A DNA stretch of 5,826 nucleotides from the NCBI GenBank assembly GCA_031266315.1, contig JAISBG010000149.1, positions 1 to 5,826 of the forward strand. The letters are read 5' to 3'. Below are positions 1 to 5,504 of this stretch, piece by piece (position 1 is the first letter of the stretch; each line of letters starts with the position of its first letter). The notes under the pieces were generated by a model. That model worked only from the letters and a program-made list of their open reading frames with translations. It did no database searches and had not been told where the DNA came from. The DNA comes from Planctomycetaceae bacterium (GTDB lineage Bacteria; Planctomycetota; Planctomycetia; Pirellulales; Thermoguttaceae). The position numbers and the translations under genes are program-made.

Positions 1-76
1 TTAACGCACCGATAATTGCAATAACCACGAGAAGTTCGACCAGAGTGAAGCCAAAAAATAGTGAAAATTTTTTCAT
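1..76 (-). CDS. DUF1559 family protein with prepilin-type N-terminus, N-terminal fragment
   Basis: Only the first 25 codons lie in the window; the gene leaves through the left edge. The ATG at 76-74 begins [20 protein letters not shown], followed by IIGAL. This is a type IV prepilin-like leader: a short lysine-bearing head, the G-F-T-L-V-E processing site with cleavage expected after Gly9, then a hydrophobic helix. In planctomycetes this start nearly always belongs to DUF1559 proteins, secreted or surface-anchored pseudopilin-like proteins of unknown function. The start is fixed by an AAGGAG Shine-Dalgarno at 90-85, eight bases upstream. The promoter is probably the consensus site at 554-526, giving a leader of about 440 bases full of stem-loops. 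The DUF1559 assignment is inferred from the N-terminus alone, because the H-X9-DG C-terminus is outside the window; an ordinary pseudopilin is the alternative. Confidence 0.85.
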   Translation of the reverse strand, partial: MKKFSLFFGFTLVELLVVIAIIGAL

Positions 77-84
77 TTTAATTT

Positions 85-100
85 CTCCTTAAAATGAAGG
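85..100 (-). promoter_or_regulatory. Shine-Dalgarno within a small CCTT/AAGG hairpin
   Basis: On the minus strand CCTT (100-97) can pair with AAGG (90-87) across a six-base loop, covering the AAGGAG ribosome-binding site of the gene starting at 76. The same arrangement stands before the other DUF1559 gene (5505-5519), and the two leaders align around AAACCTT, AAGGA and ATGAAAAA. A four-pair stem is weak alone; its recurrence is the reason to list it. Confidence 0.4.
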
Positions 101-111
101 TTTAAAAATTA

Positions 112-133
112 CAGATTACGTACATATAATCTG
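112..133 (-). other. Stem-loop in the proximal leader
   Basis: CAGATTA (112-118) and TAATCTG (127-133) form a perfect 7-bp stem with an 8-base loop. On the minus strand one more G-U pair can be added (134 with 111). It sits between the large structured region and the ribosome-binding site of the gene at 76. Confidence 0.4.
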
Positions 134-144
134 CTTTTATGTAA

Positions 145-519
145 AAAGGGAAAATACCAAGCCGAGAAACGGCAACAGAATATCGCTCTTAGACAGGAGC
201 GACACGGTTACAAAAACAGGCTCATTCCCACTAACGACAGTGGTGCATTACATATTTCAATATACAATGCGGAATTACACCCATGGAACTGTACGCGACG
301 CTCCCCTGACGGAAGCTACGTAACTTTACAGTTCCACAGTAAATTTTCTACTCGGAAAATCCGGTCGTTATGTAGAAAATTACCGTTCGCCTAAGCGATT
401 TTGTAACGGTTGACGTACTCGATTTTTTTAACACCCGAATAAAAATTCGGGCGATTTATCTTTCAAAACGGAAAATTGATCTCCAAATGTTGAAATTAAT
501 AAAGACGAAAAATAATTAT
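145..519 (-). ncRNA. Candidate structured RNA or long structured 5' leader, no family recognised
   Basis: Reading the minus strand from the promoter at 554-526, a start near 519 gives an RNA with these helices: 453-445/440-432 (9 bp, one G-U); 407-399/215-207 (9 bp, closing a multi-branch domain); inside it 381-372/351-342 (10 bp, with a 353-355/361-363 inner stem), 339-327/293-281 (13 bp, two G-U), 270-260/255-245 (11 bp, two G-U, UGAA loop) and 243-238/233-228 (6 bp, one G-U). After the closing helix come 205-197/188-180 (9 bp, two G-U) and 173-170/164-161, followed by a U-rich tract. At least four stems extend only as minus-strand RNA, because the plus strand would have A-C mismatches there. 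No convincing ORF lies in the region. It could be a leader of the DUF1559 gene at 76 or a free RNA ending near 145. I checked it by eye against RNase P, tmRNA, SRP, 6S and common riboswitch cores and found no match. Both ends are approximate. Confidence 0.6.
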
Positions 520-525
520 TTTCAT

Positions 526-554
526 ACTATATCTAAAAATCCCAAACGTGTCAA
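526..554 (-). promoter_or_regulatory. Consensus sigma70-type promoter, leftward
   Basis: On the minus strand TTGACA (554-549) is followed by exactly 17 bases and then TATAGT (531-526). This is a full-consensus -35 box with a one-mismatch -10 box. Initiation would be near 519, feeding the structured region and then the DUF1559 gene at 76. It stands back-to-back with the rightward promoter at 575-603, with the two -35 boxes 20 bases apart. Confidence 0.75.
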
Positions 555-570
555 TAGGGAAGCCAGTAGG

Positions 571-658
571 ATTGTTGCAATTGAGACGGAGATGGGTTAT
601 ACTTTGGGAGTATTTTGTGGTTTACTGTCTTTGGTAACAATTTAATTGTTGCGATTGA
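571..658 (+). promoter_or_regulatory. Direct repeat and palindrome, candidate operators of the DUF1080 gene
   Basis: ATTGTTGCAATTGA at 571-584 recurs as ATTGTTGCGATTGA at 645-658, with one mismatch in 14 and the starts 74 bases apart. The first copy contains the -35 box of the promoter at 575-603. The second overlaps the odd palindrome AACAATTTAATTGTT (636-650; 7-base arms about a single centre), which would lie early in the transcript. A repressor bridging both copies is possible, but this is inference from repeats only. Confidence 0.35.
575..603 (+). promoter_or_regulatory. Promoter of the DUF1080 gene
   Basis: TTGCAA (575-580), a 17-base spacer and TATACT (598-603) make a good sigma70-type promoter pointing right. 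Initiation near 610 would give an untranslated leader of about 87 bases before the ATG at 697. Confidence 0.6.
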
Positions 659-696
659 CCCTTTTTATCCTTTTAACAACAGGAGAATTTTGAACA

Positions 697-1425
697 ATGA
701 AAAAAATGGCTCTTTCCCTGATGGTCGTGTTGATTTTTGTTTCCTCTGTTTCTGCCCAAACGAAAACAATCAGTTTGTCAGATGAAAACCTCCTCAATCA
801 ATGGCAACTCGTCAATTCTAAGGCTGAGAACGCTTGGAAAATTGGAACGGTTGCACTTGATCCGAATGACCCGCGTCATTTGGTTTTTTCAACACTCAAA
901 GAAGACGACATTCCATGTCTTGTCAACACCGTTCCCGGTAACTGGGGGCAACTCCAACCGCGACCGGGTGTTGATATTTACACGAAGGAAAAATTCGGTG
1001 ATTGTACGGTAAAAATTGAACTTTTCCTGACGAAAGGTTCTAACAGTGGAGTTTATCTTCTTGGCGAATATGAAGTTCAGGTTGCGGATAGTTTCGGCAA
1101 ACCGGACGACAAACTTGGTCAGGGTGATATGGGGGCGATTTACAGCGCAGCCGCCCCGAAAACCAACGCCACTGCTGAACCGGGAACATGGCAGAAATAT
1201 GAAATTGAATTTGTCGCCCCGAAATTCGATGCCGATGGAAACAAAACCGCCAACGCTTTATTCAAAAAAATTACGCTCAACGGTAAAATTGTTCAGGAAA
1301 ATGTCGAAGCGAAGGCTCCAACCGGAGGCGGTGTTACGATGAAAGAGGCGGCAACTGGTCCCCTAATGCTTCAAGGCAATCATGGTCCCGTTGCTTACCG
1401 AAATATCGAGATCAGCCAACCGTAA
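697..1425 (+). CDS. Secreted DUF1080 (3-keto-disaccharide hydrolase fold) protein
   Basis: The product has 242 residues. Residues 1-20 form a signal peptide: MKK, a hydrophobic core, and S-V-S-A with cleavage expected before Gln21. The rest is one DUF1080 domain, a concanavalin-like beta-sandwich: an N-terminal NLLNQW strand region, the hallmark S-N-S-G-V-Y at 115-120 followed by G-E-Y-E-V-Q-V-A-D-S (123-132), W165-Q-K-Y-E-I-E-F, and the closing G-P-L-M-L-Q-G-N-H-G and Y-R-N-I-E-I near 221-239. The family is named for 3-keto-disaccharide hydrolysis and is thought to act on oxidised sugars outside the cytoplasm, but the substrate cannot be read here. Length fits a single-domain member, and no oxidoreductase partner gene is nearby. 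The start is set by AGGAG at 681-685, 11 bases upstream. It appears monocistronic, from the promoter at 575-603, and diverges from the structured RNA. Confidence 0.9.
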   Translation: MKKMALSLMVVLIFVSSVSAQTKTISLSDENLLNQWQLVNSKAENAWKIGTVALDPNDPRHLVFSTLKEDDIPCLVNTVPGNWGQLQPRPGVDIYTKEKFGDCTVKIELFLTKGSNSGVYLLGEYEVQVADSFGKPDDKLGQGDMGAIYSAAAPKTNATAEPGTWQKYEIEFVAPKFDADGNKTANALFKKITLNGKIVQENVEAKAPTGGGVTMKEAATGPLMLQGNHGPVAYRNIEISQP

Positions 1426-1515
1426 CTATTTTCTATCCAACATTTGTCCCAGCGAGACAAGAAATACCGTAATTGGTGTGTGTTTGAACATTTTCTTGCG
1501 TCAATACAATTTATG

Positions 1516-1559
1516 ACTCTGCGCGGTCAATAAAGAGTTATTTATTGACTGCGTAGAGT
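1516..1559 (+). repeat. 19-bp hairpin downstream of the DUF1080 gene
   Basis: ACTCTGCGCGGTCAATAAA (1516-1534) and its near-complement at 1541-1559 flank a 6-base loop. The two mismatches at DNA level both become G-U pairs in plus-strand RNA, so a transcript from the DUF1080 gene would form a continuous 19-bp stem about 90 bases past the stop codon. No T-run follows (ATAAATATT), so it is not a textbook terminator; it may act as an mRNA 3' end stabiliser, or be a small palindromic element. Part of it recurs at 2132-2152. Confidence 0.65.
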
Positions 1560-1627
1560 ATAAATATTCCCGATTCTACCGGATTAGGTGTCCAGGCATT
1601 GAAAAGTTCGTTTTAAACACGAAACAC

Positions 1628-1790
1628 ACGAAAAGAGGTGGGCAATCCGCCCGCTGGGCGGTTGCGCCGGTTGAGTCTGCATTGACTCCAAAAACGTAAA
1701 GCAACACCATTTACCGTTGTTAATCTGATTCACTGTCGACGAGTACACCGACGCGACCTTTTAGCAAATAGCGAAAGGTCACCCACCTGA
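1628..1790. repeat. Composite palindromic repeat, long version
   Basis: It begins with ACGAAAAGAGGTGGGC (1628-1643), identical to 5705-5720. It ends in a part related to 5723-5750: CGCGAC, a T-run, AATAG, then CCCACCT (1782-1788). The outer AGGTGGG (1636-1642) can pair with CCCACCT. Between them are further stems: CCGCCC/GGGCGG (1647-1661), GAGTC/GACTC (1673-1688) and a 7-bp GACCTTT/AAAGGTC stem near 1755-1780. Compared with the copy at 5705-5751 it carries about 105 extra bases inside. It looks like a dispersed genomic repeat of variable interior; its function is unknown. Confidence 0.55.
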
Positions 1791-2131
1791 TGAAGAATTG
1801 CCTACCTTTAACGAAAATAGACCTTTTCTCTAACCTTATTTTCATTTTTCCCCCCAATCGCTCTTGCGTAACTTTAGGCTTATTGTTATTCTGTGGGCAG
1901 TTTCCTTCCTTGTTATCTCTTTCACCGATTTTTTTCTTAGAGAGTGGGTGGTAATTTAAGTAAGTGATTTTAATTGTTTGCCCGTTTTTCGTCAATTTCC
2001 CAAGCATTTTTAGGTTGTCCATCATAAAATACAACACCTTTGTCAAAAACACTTAAAATCGCTTGTCCAAACTGCCTAAATTATCACCCGTCCTCTTATT
2101 CAATGGTCTAGTTTTTGCCGTCCATCGCTTG

Positions 2132-2152
2132 ATAAAGAGGTATTTATTGACT
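2132..2152 (+). repeat. Partial copy of the 1516-1559 hairpin
   Basis: These 21 bases match 1530-1550 with one difference (G2140 against T1538), covering the loop and most of the right arm including TTTATTGACT. Weaker similarity continues for about ten more bases (CACAGGTAT against GCGTAGAGTAT). It lies in direct orientation about 600 bases from the first copy, just past the end of the methyltransferase gene. Confidence 0.5.
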
Positions 2153-2191
2153 ACACAGGTATGTATTCAGTGGATCAATCCAGAAGATAGT

Positions 2192-2211
2192 CACTTGGAA
2201 AATACCCAGTG
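2192..2211 (-). terminator. Weak hairpin after the methyltransferase gene
   Basis: CACTTGG (2192-2198) and CCCAGTG (2205-2211) pair with one mismatch around a 6-base loop, seven bases beyond the stop codon at 2218. There is no T-run on the minus strand after it. A second small palindrome (TGGATCAATCCA, 2171-2182) follows. Either may mark the transcript end, but neither is a strong terminator. Confidence 0.25.
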
Positions 2212-2217
2212 CAACCC

Positions 2218-3396
2218 TTAACGCAGTGTAAGTTTGTCATTTTCCGGTGATTTCGGTTGGCGATGTTGAGCGGCAACCATGAGTTCCTGACGGTTGAAAG
2301 TTAATTGCTTGACCCGAACTTCATCAAATCCCCAATCTTGTAACCGGTCAATGTATGCCGGTAAATGTTCGGCTAATGACCATTGAAACAACTTCAAAGT
2401 AAACAACATTCCGCAAAGCGGTATGTCCTTGCGGGTTGCCAACTCTTCCAGTACGTCCAGCGTATAATTCGGAGCAACATTGATGTCGGTAATAATCCAA
2501 CGAATATTTCGATACAAAGATCGTTTGGTTTGACTGATTCGACCGCGAATATGTGTAAAATTGCGATGATTTAAGACGATTGGATCAATTTCTGCCGGAT
2601 CAACTCCCAAAACTGTTGCGCCCCGCGACAAAAGAACTTGAGAACCGCCGCCAGGTGCCGCGCCAATATCAAGGCAATTGTCGCCTTTCCCAATCGGAAA
2701 ACCAGACCAACGAAGTCCTTCTTCAAATTTCAACCAAGCCCGCGAAACCGCATTGTCGGGAATCGTAATCGGTAATATTCCGCCCGAATAATAAAATTGA
2801 ATCGGTAAACCTTGAGAAACAGAATGGATGCCGATAAAATAACAACCCGAATCAATTTCCACAACAGAAAGTATGGTTTCATTGGGTTGTGCCGGATAGT
2901 TCGGGTCGTCGTGATGAATCCCAAAAAATTTTGGTTTGGGAGAATGTTCGATCAAAATGCGGTGTAACGTCTGAAGTTCCGGCGTCAAACCCGGTTCAAA
3001 ACCTTTTTCACCGGGCGGCAACGGATCACGCCGGAAAACATGAATCCGATTAACAAAAATCCGATTTGTTTCCACAATTGCCCATATTTTATTGGCAAGA
3101 AATGGAAACGTTCCGGTTTTTTTTGTTTCCGTTTCGGATTCCGTTTCTGTTTCTGTTTCTGTTTTTCCAATATCGGTTTTTTCCAGATTGATTTTTCCGA
3201 GTGAAATTGCAACTGTTCTTGCAAAAACGGAACGATTCGCAAACTCGGAAATAGCGTTCCCTGCCAGATCGTCAGGAACCTTGAACGTTATAAAACCCGG
3301 ACGTGAAAAGGAAAACCGGAAATCAGGAAACAACCGGCGAATTTCCGCTCTGAATATTGTTTCCGCACCAACCTGACATGAAGTAAAAAGGAACAT
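2218..3396 (-). CDS. RlmM/FtsJ-like 2'-O-ribose RNA methyltransferase
   Basis: The product has 392 residues. Residues 1-70 (C-Q-V-G-A-E near the start) look like the ferredoxin-like/THUMP-type RNA-binding N-terminus of RlmM-class enzymes. A low-complexity E-T repeat linker follows at 78-93. The catalytic Rossmann domain covers about 215-380: the SAM-binding motif D243-I-G-A-A-P-G-G250, acidic D266 in G-V-D-P, and an intact FtsJ-type K-D-K-E tetrad, K223 (SRAWLKFEE), D304 (ITDIN), K335 (FTLKLFQ) and E371 (NRQEL). RlmM 2'-O-methylates C2498 of 23S rRNA in E. coli; a rRNA target is likely here but the exact base is not shown. The ATG at 3396 is the only start before an in-frame stop; no clear Shine-Dalgarno precedes it. 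The gene seems to be its own transcription unit. A related FtsJ-domain enzyme with another RNA target is the alternative. Confidence 0.8.
   Translation of the reverse strand: MFLFTSCQVGAETIFRAEIRRLFPDFRFSFSRPGFITFKVPDDLAGNAISEFANRSVFARTVAISLGKINLEKTDIGKTETETETESETETKKTGTFPFLANKIWAIVETNRIFVNRIHVFRRDPLPPGEKGFEPGLTPELQTLHRILIEHSPKPKFFGIHHDDPNYPAQPNETILSVVEIDSGCYFIGIHSVSQGLPIQFYYSGGILPITIPDNAVSRAWLKFEEGLRWSGFPIGKGDNCLDIGAAPGGGSQVLLSRGATVLGVDPAEIDPIVLNHRNFTHIRGRISQTKRSLYRNIRWIITDINVAPNYTLDVLEELATRKDIPLCGMLFTLKLFQWSLAEHLPAYIDRLQDWGFDEVRVKQLTFNRQELMVAAQHRQPKSPENDKLTLR
3125..3166 (-). repeat. Hexamer microsatellite encoding an E-T linker
   Basis: Seven tandem six-base units (plus-strand GTTTCT and close variants; three perfect copies at 3143-3160) encode the alternating Glu-Thr/Ser linker at residues 78-91 of the methyltransferase. 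An A8 run on the coding strand adjoins it (3124-3117). Gain or loss of whole units keeps the frame and only changes linker length, whereas slippage in the A8 run would break the gene. Confidence 0.7.
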
Positions 3397-3419
3397 GATC
3401 TTATGGAAGTTACACTATC

Positions 3420-3449
3420 TATAAACTGTGGCAAAACGAATATTAACAA
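3420..3449 (-). promoter_or_regulatory. Possible promoter of the methyltransferase gene
   Basis: On the minus strand TTGTTA (3449-3444), an 18-base spacer and TTTATA (3425-3420) lie 24 bases before the start codon. Both boxes are imperfect and the region is AT-rich, so chance is likely. A TATAAAATAAGGAA stretch (3464-3451) a little further upstream is identical to part of the DUF1559 leader at 5516-5503. Confidence 0.25.
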
Positions 3450-3549
3450 ATTCCTTATTTTATACATTTTACAAAAATTTGCTATCGAATTTATTGCAGT
3501 TTTGTAAAAAGCGTAAAACTATAAAAATAAAGGTTAAACAAGATAAATG

Positions 3550-3588
3550 GTAACTGTTTATTTAGTTTATAGGTCAATAGACAGTTAC
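3550..3588 (-). terminator. Inverted repeat after the lipoprotein gene
   Basis: GTAACTGT (3550-3557) and ACAGTTAC (3581-3588) are perfect 8-base arms with a 23-base AT-rich loop, starting three bases beyond the stop codon at 3592. The position suits a 3' end, but there is no T-run and the loop is long, so terminator function is uncertain. Confidence 0.3.
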
Positions 3589-3591
3589 ATT

Positions 3592-4101
3592 TTATGGTGT
3601 AAGTTTTTCCCGAACTTTTTTCCCGACATCAATTGTTGTTTCGATAGTTTTTTTACCGGAAACTTCAATTTCGTGGGGAGTTGTTGAAAACGAGGAATAT
3701 TGTTTTTCGATGAGCGAATAGGTTATCACGCGGGTTTTACCGGAATATTTTTTCAACCATTCTTCATAACCCGGTGTTCCCATTGGAGGTGTTGAAGGGA
3801 TATTATTATCTTCTTCCCGTTCGTTTTTTGAAACAACAATCTTGTATTTTCCTTGCGGAACTCCTTCGAAAAGACCATTGGTGAACGGAACAGTGATACC
3901 GTTTTCGTTGGTCATACCGCTTGTTCTCCAGTTTTCTATTCCAGTAACAGAAATGAGCGAAACCGATGCGCCGTCAACCGGTTCTCCATTTTGCATTACG
4001 GTTATTTTGCAAACTGTTAATGGCGGAATATCCGGCGGAAGCGATGGACGATATTGACAACCAATAATGAAAACAATCAAAAGAAATAAAAATCGAAACA
4101 T
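3592..4101 (-). CDS. Small lipoprotein with a carboxypeptidase-regulatory-like domain
   Basis: The product has 169 residues. Residues 1-14 are a short hydrophobic signal ending in F-I-I-G before Cys15, an acceptable lipobox, so a lipidated membrane-anchored protein is expected. A proline-rich stretch (P19-P27) follows, then a transthyretin/CarboxypepD_reg-like beta-sandwich at about 31-92: V-C-K-I-T-V, G-E-P-V-D-G-A-S-V-S-L, T-N-E-N-G near 64-68, and G-V-P-Q-G-K-Y-K-I-V-V-S-K. The C-terminal half is less conserved, charged and lysine-rich. This is a very common planctomycete protein type, usually beside a DUF1559 gene as here (gap 116 bases, same strand), so the two are probably one operon. 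Its function is unknown, perhaps an envelope accessory of the pseudopilin-like partner. No Shine-Dalgarno is visible before the ATG at 4101. Confidence 0.85.
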   Translation of the reverse strand: MFRFLFLLIVFIIGCQYRPSLPPDIPPLTVCKITVMQNGEPVDGASVSLISVTGIENWRTSGMTNENGITVPFTNGLFEGVPQGKYKIVVSKNEREEDNNIPSTPPMGTPGYEEWLKKYSGKTRVITYSLIEKQYSSFSTTPHEIEVSGKKTIETTIDVGKKVREKLTP

Positions 4102-4144
4102 GGTAATTTAATGGAAAAAAGTTAAAAGTTAGGAAGTGAACAAA

Positions 4145-4210
4145 AAGTGGAAAATAGAAAGAAGAATTTCCCAAATTGAGTTGGAGATTTCAACTTGCTA
4201 TTTTCCACCT
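4145..4210 (-). other. Intergenic mRNA hairpin between the DUF1559 and lipoprotein genes
   Basis: GTGGAAAATAG (4147-4157) and CTATTTTCCAC (4198-4208) are perfect 11-base arms. In minus-strand RNA the stem grows to 13 bp through a G-U pair (4209/4146) and an A-U pair (4210/4145). The 40-base loop contains a small AGTTG/CAACT stem. It begins seven bases after the DUF1559 stop codon. It could attenuate transcription, protect the upstream message or set the ratio of the two products; the G-U extension supports transcription through it. Confidence 0.55.
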
Positions 4211-4217
4211 GAACACT

Positions 4218-5326
4218 TTACGGAGTTGTGGATTCACCGCCGTTTGGCGAGCCGAGAGCCCCCCAAACGCCAAACGGTGAAACTCCGCTTGTAACACAAA
4301 AATCGACGCCGCCGGTTGTTTGGGCGTTTATTGTATCGGAGATAAACCGAACACTGCCGTCCCCCAATCCAACTTGAACACCGCCGGGATGATAACTGCT
4401 TGCCGAAGCAATCACACGTCCATTTTCATTCAGTTTAGTCGATTCACCAATGCAAGTAATTGAGTTCGGCGGTAAAATGGTACAAAATGCAATTCGCGGC
4501 GGGGAATTGTCCATCCAATAGGTACCGACATAACTGGAGCCTGCAAGATCAGTATCTGTTACGGAACTGACATAGTTTCGTCCTGCTTGAGCCGCTAAAC
4601 AATCGGCAACTGAACAATTTGCTGCTGATGTTGGTGTACCGGATGCGCTTAGGTTGGCTCCGGCAACATAAGCCATACCTCCGATAACTCGAAGATTTCC
4701 TGTTTGTCCCATCGCTCTTTCACTAAATACGGCAGTATTACTGGTGCCGTCTGTGAGGAAATTCATTCCGCGCCATTTTTTAGTTGGAAAAATTCCTCGT
4801 GGATTATCAGCATTCATCATATCTGCCCAATCAGCACTACAATACGCATAATTGGAACGACCGGTTGCTCCTGTTACGGGTGTCACAATTTCCGATGGAC
4901 ATCGAAATGGGATCGGACTTGTGTTGACTGTCTCTCTTAACGCAGGATAGTTTGTATCATCGAAAGTCCATATATAAACAGGACTTCCGCTACTTGCCAA
5001 TCCTTGAGCTGCAGAGACAACAATGATTGTTGTTCGCAAAACGGCAGTATTGTAAACAATACACTGGCACGGTATTTCCACAAATCACTGTTGTCGTCAG
5101 CATAAAATGGTGAACCGCCTGCGGGAAACGAATCGTAGGTATCGTGATAGTTGTGCAATGCTAAAGAAAGTTGTTTAACTTTGTTACTGCACTGCATTCG
5201 TCTTGCCGCTTCACGTGCTGCTTGGACGGCGGGTAACAGAAGCGCAATCAGAACTCCGATAATCGCAATCACCACAAGAAGTTCGACCAACGTAAAGCCG
5301 AACGGTGAAGAACGAATGAGTTGCAA
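4218..5326 (-). pseudogene. DUF1559 family protein gene, frameshifted
   Basis: The 5' part is read in one frame from a TTG at 5326: a ten-residue head, [20 protein letters not shown], then [18 protein letters not shown], the classic planctomycete DUF1559 start (prepilin-like cleavage at G10-F11). At residue 102 (E-Q-Q-S-L) the family sequence jumps to another frame, which continues V-S-A-A-Q-G-L to the stop at 4218. That second part includes FRCPSE and the C-terminal H-X9-DG motif (HPGGVQVGLGDGSVRF). Restoring one base around 5023-5018 gives a continuous 369-residue protein, with the family's usual EQQ-S-L-Y at the joint. No slippery heptamer is present, so decay or a sequencing error is likelier than programmed frameshifting. 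The TTG start has no Shine-Dalgarno, and a better-supported start is 5495 in another frame. The protein would be a secreted, pseudopilin-like surface protein of unknown role. Confidence 0.85.
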
Positions 5327-5387
5327 GAATTTTGCGGAAAAACATTGGGAAAACCAACACTTTCCGTTTTCATTTCTTAACTCTTCT

Positions 5388-5495
5388 CTACATACTGCCC
5401 CCCTCGTTCCCCCATTTTAACATTGGACTTTTTACCGAATTGTTCAAAGAGTTTTTCAGTGAATTTTTCGAAGCGGTTTCAATAAAATTTTTCAT
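5388..5495 (-). CDS. 35-codon ORF at the probable true start of the DUF1559 gene
   Basis: The ATG at 5495 begins [10 protein letters not shown] and reads 35 codons to a TAG at 5388. It has the best translation signal in this part: AAGGA at 5508-5504, eight bases upstream. Its leader aligns with that of the DUF1559 gene at the left edge (AAACCTT, AAGGA, AATGAAAAA), and the products share an MKxF start. The downstream DUF1559 frame is open from 5416, so the two frames overlap at 5416-5388, where a G6 run (5403-5398) and a G5 run (5413-5409) lie. Removing one G from the G6 run would fuse this segment to the prepilin-like segment, giving a DUF1559 protein with a leader of roughly 65 residues. It may therefore be the misframed N-terminus of that gene rather than a separate peptide. 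Confidence 0.5.
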   Translation of the reverse strand: MKNFIETASKNSLKNSLNNSVKSPMLKWGNEGGSM

Positions 5496-5504
5496 TGTTA
5501 TGTT

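Larger units (their letters stand above)
1426..2217. other. Gene-free stretch of about 790 bases with repeats
   Basis: I find no convincing gene here. A minus-strand reading of 110 codons (2052-1720) begins with GTG, has a lysine- and asparagine-rich composition resembling no family I know, and ends inside a palindromic repeat, so I do not call it. The stretch contains a 19-bp hairpin (1516-1559), a composite palindromic repeat (1628-1790) and a partial copy of the first hairpin (2132-2152). The similar sequences near both ends suggest remnants of small non-autonomous elements. Confidence 0.5.

Noticed and set aside
161..340. Cobalamin riboswitch on the minus strand
   Set aside because: Fragments resemble its conserved pieces (GGAACTGTAA, CCACTG...GTGGGAA), but the first lies in a 13-bp stem, spacing is wrong and no good B12 box follows.
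1720..2052. Minus-strand ORF of 110 codons
   Set aside because: GTG start without a clear ribosome-binding site, no recognisable motif, biased Lys/Asn/Arg composition, and its end lies inside a palindromic repeat also present elsewhere.
3092..3376. Plus-strand ORF of 94 codons opposite the methyltransferase gene
   Set aside because: Its V-S-V-S-V-S core is the antisense reading of the E-T hexamer repeat; the minus-strand frame carries the real enzyme.
4937..5081. Programmed -1 frameshift joining the two DUF1559 frames
   Set aside because: The direction fits -1, but no X-XXY-YYZ heptamer lies near the joint, and a lost base in a Tyr codon explains it more simply.
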